A DNA stretch of 12,210 nt from the NCBI GenBank assembly GCA_934219025.1, contig CAKQDG010000069.1:1-12210 (forward strand), in the 5' to 3' direction. This DNA is from an uncultured Prevotella sp. GTDB lineage: Bacteria; Bacteroidota; Bacteroidia; Bacteroidales; Bacteroidaceae. A model generated the notes under the pieces. The model was not told the DNA's origin, made no database searches, and was given only the letters and a program-made list of their open reading frames with translations. Shown here in pieces: positions 1-5,529 of the stretch. Within the stretch, counting starts at the first letter, position 1, and each line of letters begins with the position of its first letter. The translations under genes were made by a program, and so were the position numbers.

Positions 1-36
1 ACAGTCAGGTGCTCTAACCAACTGAGCTATTGAAGC
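1..36 (-). tRNA. 5' half of a tRNA gene, probably tRNA-Asn (truncated by window edge)
   Basis: Read on the minus strand, the bases fit the first half of a tRNA: a 7-base acceptor strand beginning at 36, TA at positions 8-9, a D-arm with GCTC and GAGC paired around AGTTGGTTA, a single A, the 5' anticodon stem CCTGA, and CTGT as the start of the anticodon loop. The loop order C-T-G-T means the anticodon begins with GT, which allows Asn (GTT), Asp (GTC), His (GTG) or Tyr (GTA). Asn is preferred from resemblance to Bacteroidales tRNA-Asn recalled from memory; the deciding third base lies outside the window. The 3' half, where integrated elements usually insert, is also outside. Confidence 0.85.
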
Positions 37-66
37 ATTGTTTGCTATCGTTCTTGATTGCGGTTG

Positions 67-98
67 CAAAGGTACGACGTTTTATTCATTCCTCCAAA
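67..98 (-). promoter_or_regulatory. Bacteroidota-type promoter of the tRNA gene
   Basis: On the minus strand TTTG (95-98) is followed after exactly 20 bases by TACCTTTG (67-74). This matches the Bacteroidota housekeeping promoter, -33 TTTG and -7 TAnnTTTG. It sits about 30 bp upstream of the tRNA 5' end at 36, the expected distance for a short leader. Confidence 0.8.
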
Positions 99-181
99 TT
101 TTTCGCAAAGAAATTTTCAAAAATATATAAAAAAGTTTGTTTTTAATGTCTAAAGCCGCCTTTTGAGGGCTTATTTCCCCC

Positions 182-316
182 ACTCCACTATGGAGTACCA
201 AAATTGTTCAGCATTTTGGTACCGGAAGTGCAGCATAGCTATACTCCCGGTGTAACGTTGCTCCACATTCGGTATACCGCTGCTTCACTTCGCAACGAAT
301 GATGCGCCCGGGGAGC
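182..316. repeat. Cluster of inverted repeats in a gene-free stretch (37-430)
   Basis: The 394 bases between the tRNA and the first protein gene contain no credible coding sequence but are full of dyads. ACTCCA/TGGAGT (182-187/191-196) is a tight 6-bp hairpin. GTACCAAAAT/ATTTTGGTAC (195-204/213-222) is a perfect 10-bp inverted repeat with an 8-base loop. ACCGG/CCGGT pairs 221-225 with 247-251, with ATAGCTAT at its centre. CGTTGC/GCAACG pairs 256-261 with 292-297 and encloses the palindrome CGGTATACCG (270-279). CATTCG (266-271) and CGAATG (296-301) offer a competing pairing, and GCTCC/GGAGC pairs 260-264 with 312-316. It could be a structured RNA, a non-autonomous repeat element or decayed sequence; nothing seen decides between these. 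Confidence 0.6.
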
Positions 317-380
317 TAAAATAAAGCTATTCTTAACAAAGAAAGTTGCAAGATTGAACTTATTGTGCAAAAACACACGA

Positions 381-388
381 TAACTTTG
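381..388 (+). promoter_or_regulatory. -7 promoter box upstream of the 431-730 gene
   Basis: TAACTTTG matches the Bacteroidota -7 consensus TAnnTTTG and lies 42 bp before the ATG at 431, which gives a leader of roughly 35-40 bases. No good TTTG is found 19-21 bp upstream; TTG at 354-356 is 24 bp away. The box is therefore supported mainly by its -7 match and position. Confidence 0.5.
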
Positions 389-430
389 CAGCAGAAATAA
401 AGAACAAAACTAAAAAGAAAGGGAAACAAC

Positions 431-730
431 ATGGAAAGAAACATCATGATAACAGCCAATGCCGCAAAAGGCAACCAGTTTGAACTGTCGGAACTCTTGC
501 CGGGCATCAAGTCGTGGGCATCGGCTCCCGTGCGTCTGCTAGCCCGGTATTATTCGTCGGTATTGGAGAAAGAGGTGAGCACCCGCCAGACGTGGCATCT
601 GATTGAAGCTCAGGCAGCATTCTTTGCCGGCATCTTTCCTGCCGACATCTCCATTGCACTGAGGTTGCTCGCAGTCGTATGGTTCGTGTCGTCGCTCGTG
701 CGCTGCCGCAAGGCGCTAAATCTTAAATAA
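431..730 (+). CDS. Small protein of unknown function, 99 aa
   Basis: I do not recognise this protein. It reads as a compact helical polypeptide with several charged and aromatic residues in the middle (RLLARYYSSVLEKEVS at about 35-50), then a hydrophobic stretch at about 74-91 that could be one membrane helix or a buried amphipathic helix, and a basic tail (RCRKALNLK). No signal peptide or catalytic motif is visible. The ATG at 431 follows an A-rich leader with no Shine-Dalgarno, which is normal for this phylum; a second in-frame ATG at 446 is possible. Support for it being real comes from a promoter box at 381-388, a terminator-like hairpin at 746-792 and good-looking amino-acid composition. 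It is probably a single-gene transcript. Confidence 0.65.
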   Translation: MERNIMITANAAKGNQFELSELLPGIKSWASAPVRLLARYYSSVLEKEVSTRQTWHLIEAQAAFFAGIFPADISIALRLLAVVWFVSSLVRCRKALNLK

Positions 731-745
731 AAAAACTCACGCTCG

Positions 746-792
746 GCAATCTGAAAGTAAACTTTCATTGCTCTCGCTTAATCGTTTTTTTT
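746..792 (+). terminator. Hairpin plus T-run after the small protein gene
   Basis: TGAAAGT (752-758) pairs perfectly with ACTTTCA (761-767) over a 2-base spacer. The stem extends through GCAA/TTGC (746-749/768-771) with a 2-base bulge. A run of eight T follows at 785-792, 13 bases beyond the stem, which is looser than a classical intrinsic terminator. It most plausibly ends the 431-730 transcript, though the element could also be a member of an interspersed repeat family. Confidence 0.5.
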
Positions 793-843
793 CAACCATA
801 ATTATATACATAGCCATAATGGTCTATGCCATGAAAAAACAGA

Positions 844-918
844 AATCCGCCAAGATTCCTGCTTTGCCACGGTTGCTCCATAACCCTATGGAGCGGCAAA
901 GCGGAATTCTGGCGGATT
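844..918 (-). terminator. Long 30-bp-paired hairpin, likely terminator of the S46 peptidase gene
   Basis: Four blocks pair in order: AATCCGCCA/TGGCGGATT (844-852/910-918), ATTCC/GGAAT (855-859/903-907), GCTTTGCC/GGCAAAGC (861-868/895-902) and GCTCCATA/TATGGAGC (875-882/887-894) around an ACCC loop. A one-sided internal loop lies at 869-874. On the minus strand the stem is followed by TTTC then TGTTTTTTC, so it is oriented to end the S46 peptidase transcript, whose stop codon is 25 bp away. It is far longer than a terminator needs to be. Confidence 0.7.
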
Positions 919-943
919 GTATGTATCTAAAAACTTCTTGCCG

Positions 944-3070
944 TTATTTCTCCACGCCAAGCTCCTTGAGCAGGCGGTCAGCATGTCCCCACTTGTCCAT
1001 CAAGTAGAGCACATAGCGGATGTCCACGCCGATGCAGCGCGCAAGAACGCGGTCGAAGTGGATGTCGCTCGACAGCGAGTCCCAGTTGCCGTCGAAGGCA
1101 AGACCGATGAGCTCACCGTTGCCGTTGAAGATTGGCGAACCGGAGTTTCCTCCCGTGATGTCGTTGTTGGTGAGGAAGCAGAGCTGCATCTTGCCCGTGG
1201 TTTTGTCGGCATACTTGCCAAAGTCTTTGGCTCCCATCAGCTGGTGCATCACAGGCTCGGCATAGTAGTCTGCCACCTTGTCGCCCACGTTCATCTTGTC
1301 CACGATGCTCTCTGCCGTGGTGTAGTATCCGGCAGGTTTGCCGCCCACGTTCAGGTTTTTCACCTGTCCGTAGCTCAGTCGCATGGTGAAGTTGGCGTCG
1401 CTATAGTGTGGCATATCCATCTCCATGCGGATTTTGGCGTCGCAGAGGTAGCGCTCCTGCTCCTCGATGGCAGGCGAAACGCTCTGGTATTTCTCGCGCA
1501 GGTCGTCGTAAATATCCTTTATCGACATACCGTATTCCACGCCGGGGTCGTTTTTATATCCCTTTTTGTTGAAGAAAATCTTTTCGCCGCTCTTCATCAG
1601 CACAGACTTGCTGTAGAGCCAGTCCACGTATTTGGCGTAGTCGCCGCCAAACTGCTTGTCAATCTTCTTGTATATCGTGGGCAGATACTTGGCGTCTACA
1701 TGCTCGCGGTAGTTTTTCAGCAGGGTTGCCATAACCTCCTTGTCGAGGGCGGCATCCCATTCGGCGCTGTTGTCGTCGAACTCCACATACTGCTTTTGTG
1801 GCTTGTCTTTCGGGCCCTTCACCTCCATGCCGTTGAGCACCTTCAGGGCGCGGGTGTTGAATTCGCTGGTGCGGCGGAAGGTTTCAATCCAGTTCATGAA
1901 AGCATACTCCGTGTCGAGGCGCTTGGCATAGAGGTCTTGCATCTTCTGGAAGTCGAGTTTTCCTTTCAGGAAGCCCGTGCTGTCCTGATATGCCTTGATG
2001 CGCTGCTCAAACTCCTGCTTCTGGCGGATGATGCCGATGGAGTCGATACACTTGTTCATGCCGATGGAGTTTTTCCAGTAGTTTGAGCTCTGTGCATACT
2101 TCGAGTCATACTTGATGCGCACGGCCTCGTCGGCACGCATGTGGCGCTGCATTATCTCCTGCTTCACGCCGCGCACCTGGGCGCGAGGTTCGTTTTCGGC
2201 GTCGCGGCGCTCACGGATGCCGTAAGACGAGAGATAGCGGCTTGTGGAGCCGGGATAGCCCACGGTCAAGGCAAAGTCGCCCTCTTTGTAGCCGTCGAGC
2301 GACACGCGGGTCCAGTGTTCCGGGTGATAAGGCACGTTGTCCTTTGAGTAGTCTGCCGGTCCGTTGGTCTTCGGGTCGGCATAGATGCGGAACACGGAGT
2401 AGTCGCAGGTCTGTCGCGGCCACATCCAGTTGTCGGTTTCGCCGCCAAACTTGCCCATCGACTTTGGCACGGTGAACACGAGGCGCAGGTCGCGGAAGTC
2501 GCGGTAGGTGGTGGCAAAGAACTTGTTGCCCTCATAATACGGCTTAATCTCCAGCCTCAGCGTAGGGTCTTTCTTCTTCACGTCTTTCGACATCTCGTTT
2601 TCGATAGAATCAAGAAAAACCTCCTGCTTGTCGATAGGCAGATCGTAGAGCCCTTTCTGGCGCAGCTCGTCGGTTACGTCTTTCTGTTCCACCATAAAAC
2701 TGACAAACATGTTCTCGTTTGGCAGTTCCTCCTCGTAGGTCTTGGCATAGAAGCCGTTGAGCATATAGTCGTGGTCCACGGTGGAATGGGAGCGTATTGC
2801 CTCGAATCCGCAGTGGTGGTTGGTAAACACAAGGCCGTCGGGCGAAACTACGATGCCCGAACAAAAGCCGGAGAAGTTTACTACAGACTTCATTATGGCG
2901 TCGTTGCCACTGTAGAGCCCGTCGTAAGAGCGGTTGAAGCCATAGCTCTTCATCTGCTCATACACTGCCTCCGGAAGATTGTAGAGCGTCCACATTCCCT
3001 CGTCGGCACTGGCTTTGCCGGCAGCGAGCGCCAACATTCCAGCCAGTAGGATTGATGATTTCTTTTTCAT
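944..3070 (-). CDS. S46 family dipeptidyl-peptidase, DPP7-like (708 aa)
   Basis: Periplasmic serine exopeptidase that removes dipeptides from the N-terminus of oligopeptides and feeds peptide uptake. Residues 1-22 form a signal peptide (basic MKKK, hydrophobic core, ASA before DEG). The trypsin-like catalytic triad of the S46 family is complete: His86 in TNHHCG, Asp223 in the block NWMWPRQTCDYS, and Ser643 in GGNSGSP. Length (708) is typical of DPP7/DPP11. In P. gingivalis the residue 18 after the catalytic Ser sets specificity: Gly673 in DPP7 (hydrophobic P1) and Arg673 in DPP11 (acidic P1). Here that residue is Gly661 in FDGNW, so DPP7-like specificity is predicted. The gene stands alone, divergent from the AraC-type gene, with its own promoter and a hairpin terminator. 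The family call is firm; the subtype rests on one position. Confidence 0.95.
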   Translation of the reverse strand: MKKKSSILLAGMLALAAGKASADEGMWTLYNLPEAVYEQMKSYGFNRSYDGLYSGNDAIMKSVVNFSGFCSGIVVSPDGLVFTNHHCGFEAIRSHSTVDHDYMLNGFYAKTYEEELPNENMFVSFMVEQKDVTDELRQKGLYDLPIDKQEVFLDSIENEMSKDVKKKDPTLRLEIKPYYEGNKFFATTYRDFRDLRLVFTVPKSMGKFGGETDNWMWPRQTCDYSVFRIYADPKTNGPADYSKDNVPYHPEHWTRVSLDGYKEGDFALTVGYPGSTSRYLSSYGIRERRDAENEPRAQVRGVKQEIMQRHMRADEAVRIKYDSKYAQSSNYWKNSIGMNKCIDSIGIIRQKQEFEQRIKAYQDSTGFLKGKLDFQKMQDLYAKRLDTEYAFMNWIETFRRTSEFNTRALKVLNGMEVKGPKDKPQKQYVEFDDNSAEWDAALDKEVMATLLKNYREHVDAKYLPTIYKKIDKQFGGDYAKYVDWLYSKSVLMKSGEKIFFNKKGYKNDPGVEYGMSIKDIYDDLREKYQSVSPAIEEQERYLCDAKIRMEMDMPHYSDANFTMRLSYGQVKNLNVGGKPAGYYTTAESIVDKMNVGDKVADYYAEPVMHQLMGAKDFGKYADKTTGKMQLCFLTNNDITGGNSGSPIFNGNGELIGLAFDGNWDSLSSDIHFDRVLARCIGVDIRYVLYLMDKWGHADRLLKELGVEK

Positions 3071-3099
3071 TTATAATTCCGTTATTGTTATATTTGCGG

Positions 3100-3130
3100 C
3101 AAATTTACGGCTTTTATTTCATATATCAAT
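3100..3130 (-). promoter_or_regulatory. Promoter of the S46 peptidase gene
   Basis: On the minus strand ATTG (3127-3130) is followed, with 19 bases between TTG and the next box, by TAAATTTG (3100-3107). This fits the Bacteroidota -33/-7 pattern. The -7 box lies 30 bp upstream of the start codon at 3070, leaving a short leader of about 25 bases. Confidence 0.7.
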
Positions 3131-3171
3131 ATTTTTTCCATACGCAAGGCGGTAAATTGGCACTTTTTTCC

Positions 3172-3202
3172 TTTCAAAATAAAGCAAAGAGGATTACCTT
3201 TG
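3172..3202 (+). promoter_or_regulatory. Promoter of the membrane AraC-type gene
   Basis: TACCTTTG (3195-3202) is a full match to TAnnTTTG. A three-of-four match to the -33 element (TTTC, 3172-3175) lies 19 bases upstream. The ATG at 3234 follows the -7 box by 31 bp. Together with 3100-3130 it forms a divergent promoter pair between the peptidase and the AraC-type gene. Confidence 0.6.
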
Positions 3203-3233
3203 CAAGGGCAATCCAAAAAACGAACTCACGACT

Positions 3234-4406
3234 ATGGAAATTACGATATACCACTACGCTCTGTGCGTGTCGCTCACGCTGATGATATTCTTCAGCTACA
3301 GATTTCTCTTCGGCAGACTGCCACAAAAGGAGAGCTACCGCCCATACCGCCAATCAAGGATGATGATGGGGGCGGCATTGCTGCTGTTGTCGGCAAACTA
3401 TATGATACACTTTTTCGTAACCCCACGGCTCACAAGCCCCCAGCTCGCGATAGTGATAAACCTGTGTACCTACTGGGGAGCCGTGATGCTCTTCGGCAGC
3501 GCGCTCATGATGCTGCTCGAAAGGAGCCGCATCACACGACGGAGGATTGTCTGCCACGCTATGGCATGGGCGGGATACTGTGTTGTTGCATGGATGATGT
3601 GGACAATAGTGCCCGAAGGCATGTTCAGGCGACTGATGCTTTTCCTGCTTGCCGCAATGTTTCTCGTGTATGCCAGCGGAGTGGCAGGCAGGGTGTTCCA
3701 CACGTTCCGCAAGGCGCGGCGCAAACTCGACGACTATTATTCTGAAGACAGCGAGGCATACATACGCTGGATGTCGGTGTTCACCTACTGGGCTGTGGTA
3801 TTCGGAGTGGCACAGGGGATATTCACCTTTCTGCCAGACCGCTACGTATTCATCTGGATAATATCGGCTATTCCGTTTTATATCTATCTGTATGTGTCGT
3901 ATGCCAACTATTTCCTCTTCTACGAAAGAGTGGAAGGGGCATTGACCACAGCCGACTATTCGGCAAAACCTGGCGCAATCAACATGTCCCCCACCCCGCA
4001 AGGTTCTCAAGATTGCTACGAAAAGGAGCTATGCAGCAAGGCTGCCGCTCATCCGGGCATATCGCTACAGCAGGAGGAGATGCTTGAAAAGCGCATCAAG
4101 GCATGGATAGAACGCCACGGATTCGCTATCGGCGGACTGACAATAGAAGACGTGGCACGCGAAACCGGCAGCAACCGCACATACATTTCCTCGCTTATCA
4201 GCAAGCAATATGGCATATCTTTCCGCGAATGGATAAACGGTATGCGGCTGGAATATGCCAAGGAACTGATGAAAAGCAATCCCGACATGCCCGTGGGAGA
4301 GGTGGCACGGCGTGCCGGATATCTGTCGATGAGCTATTTCTCAAAAACTTTCAAAGAGGCCGAGGGAATTCCGCCCGGCAAATGGAACGGGATGACAAGA
4401 AAATAA
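3234..4406 (+). CDS. Seven-helix membrane protein with C-terminal AraC-type DNA-binding domain (390 aa)
   Basis: Predicted membrane-anchored transcription regulator. The N-terminal half has about seven hydrophobic helices (roughly residues 5-26, 43-62, 71-94, 106-126, 131-151, 181-200, 204-228). A polar linker (230-280) contains Pro, Ser and Gln. The C-terminal part (about 283-385) is an AraC/XylS domain with both helix-turn-helix units: LTIEDVARETGSNRTYISSL at 302-321, and PVGEVARRAGYLSMSYFSKTF at 353-373 followed by the family's G-I-P-P-G-K-W end. The architecture implies that a signal in or at the membrane is passed directly to DNA bound near the envelope, without a kinase. The next gene, 92 bp downstream in the same direction, has no obvious promoter of its own and may be co-transcribed or controlled by this protein. 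The ligand cannot be read from sequence. Confidence 0.88.
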   Translation: MEITIYHYALCVSLTLMIFFSYRFLFGRLPQKESYRPYRQSRMMMGAALLLLSANYMIHFFVTPRLTSPQLAIVINLCTYWGAVMLFGSALMMLLERSRITRRRIVCHAMAWAGYCVVAWMMWTIVPEGMFRRLMLFLLAAMFLVYASGVAGRVFHTFRKARRKLDDYYSEDSEAYIRWMSVFTYWAVVFGVAQGIFTFLPDRYVFIWIISAIPFYIYLYVSYANYFLFYERVEGALTTADYSAKPGAINMSPTPQGSQDCYEKELCSKAAAHPGISLQQEEMLEKRIKAWIERHGFAIGGLTIEDVARETGSNRTYISSLISKQYGISFREWINGMRLEYAKELMKSNPDMPVGEVARRAGYLSMSYFSKTFKEAEGIPPGKWNGMTRK

Positions 4407-4453
4407 TCAAAATATATTACAAAGCATATCATTTTCCGTCATATAATAAATCC

Positions 4454-4482
4454 GGTTCTCCCTGGGAATGAAATGAAGAACC
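4454..4482 (+). repeat. Short inverted repeat in the leader of the methyltransferase gene
   Basis: GGTTCT (4454-4459) and AGAACC (4477-4482) form a 6-bp inverted repeat with a 17-base loop, 16 bp before the ATG at 4499. There is no T-run, so it is not an intrinsic terminator. It could be an operator or a weak leader hairpin. No TAnnTTTG box is present between 4407 and 4498. Confidence 0.3.
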
Positions 4483-4498
4483 ATAAATCCTATATATT

Positions 4499-5509
4499 AT
4501 GAAAACAACAATGAGACAATGGATTGACAATATCATCAGCAACAAGAAAACCGTGGCTGTGCCCATCATGACACATCCGGGAATAGAGTTCACAGGCAGC
4601 ACCGTGAGAGAGGCTTGCTGCGACGGACAGGTGCATTTTGAAGCTATAAAGGCTCTTGCCGAAAAATATCCGTCGGCGGCTGCCACCGTGATAATGGACC
4701 TCACGGTAGAGGCGGAGGCCTTCGGCGCCGACATCCACTACACGGAAAATGCCGTGCCTGCCGTTGTGGGCCATCTGCTCAACAATGCCGACGACATAAA
4801 GGCTCTCGCCGTGCCCTCGCTGAAGGCTGGCAGGGTGCCGCAATATCTGAAGGCAAACTTGCTTTCGGCAAGAGCGATAACCGACCGCCCCGTGCTCGGC
4901 GGATGCATAGGTCCGTTCTCGCTTGCCGGCAGACTATACGACATGTCGGAAATCATGGTGCTGATTTATCAGGACCCCGATGCCGCACACACGTTGCTGT
5001 CGAAATGCACCGAGTTCATCCTGAAATACTGCCGCGCGCTGAAGGCTACCGGCGCTGACGGCGTGGTAATGGCGGAACCTGCCGCCGGACTGATGTCTAA
5101 CGACGACTGCAAGCGCTTCTCGTCAGACTATATCAGATATATCGTGAATCAAGTGCAAGACGACTCTTTCGCCATCGTTCTGCACAACTGCGGAAACACC
5201 GGACACTGCACAAAGGCTATGGTGGCTACCGGTGCTGCTGCCTACCACTTTGGAAACAAGTGCGACATGAGGGAAGTGATAAAGGATGTGCCGCCCACAG
5301 CACTGGCAATGGGCAACGTGGACCCCGTGTCGATGTTCAAGGAGGGCACACCGGAAAAGATGTATGAGTATACAACTCAACTGCTTCGGGATATGGCTCA
5401 ACACCCCAACTTCGTTCTCTCAAGCGGATGCGACACTCCGCCACACACTCCACTGAAAAACATCGACGCTTTCTTCAAGGCGCTCGACGACTACAACAAG
5501 TCCATATAG
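4499..5509 (+). CDS. MtaA/CmuA-type cobamide-dependent methyltransferase, URO-D superfamily (336 aa)
   Basis: A TIM-barrel protein of the uroporphyrinogen-decarboxylase superfamily, but of the methyltransferase branch rather than heme HemE. Enzymes of this branch move a methyl group between a methylated corrinoid protein and a thiol or other acceptor, using a zinc ion to activate the acceptor. The zinc signature is visible: His229-x-Cys231 in LHNCGNT and Cys311 in SSGCDTPP. The block MDLTVEAEAFGADI (66-79) and GPFSLAGRLYD (138-148) are also typical. No corrinoid-binding protein, substrate methyltransferase or reductive activase is encoded nearby, so acceptor and donor are unknown. It is a cytosolic enzyme, lacking a signal peptide. 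ATG 4499 is chosen; ATG 4511 is out of frame and Met5 is a less likely start. The histidine kinase start lies only 20 bp after its stop, suggesting one transcript. Confidence 0.85.
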   Translation: MKTTMRQWIDNIISNKKTVAVPIMTHPGIEFTGSTVREACCDGQVHFEAIKALAEKYPSAAATVIMDLTVEAEAFGADIHYTENAVPAVVGHLLNNADDIKALAVPSLKAGRVPQYLKANLLSARAITDRPVLGGCIGPFSLAGRLYDMSEIMVLIYQDPDAAHTLLSKCTEFILKYCRALKATGADGVVMAEPAAGLMSNDDCKRFSSDYIRYIVNQVQDDSFAIVLHNCGNTGHCTKAMVATGAAAYHFGNKCDMREVIKDVPPTALAMGNVDPVSMFKEGTPEKMYEYTTQLLRDMAQHPNFVLSSGCDTPPHTPLKNIDAFFKALDDYNKSI

Positions 5510-5529
5510 GCCACTATATTATTATACAC

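Noticed and set aside
768..1007. A 79-codon plus-strand open frame
   Set aside because: It crosses the long hairpin at 844-918 and runs antisense into the peptidase gene; no conserved feature.
917..2086. A 389-codon plus-strand open frame
   Set aside because: It lies entirely antisense to the S46 peptidase apart from a few bases, is rich in Val, His and Leu as expected for a mirror frame of a GC-rich gene, and shows no domain.
3089..3096. Plus-strand TATATTTG as a promoter of the AraC-type gene
   Set aside because: It matches TAnnTTTG but lies 138 bp from the start codon; TACCTTTG at 3195 is better placed.
3354..4010. A 218-codon minus-strand open frame
   Set aside because: Antisense to the membrane half of the AraC-type protein, with His- and Cys-rich composition typical of a shadow frame.
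5428..5529. Upstream extension of the histidine kinase to an ATG at 5428
   Set aside because: It would overlap the end of the methyltransferase gene and put 34 polar residues before a clear export signal, so ATG 5530 is preferred.
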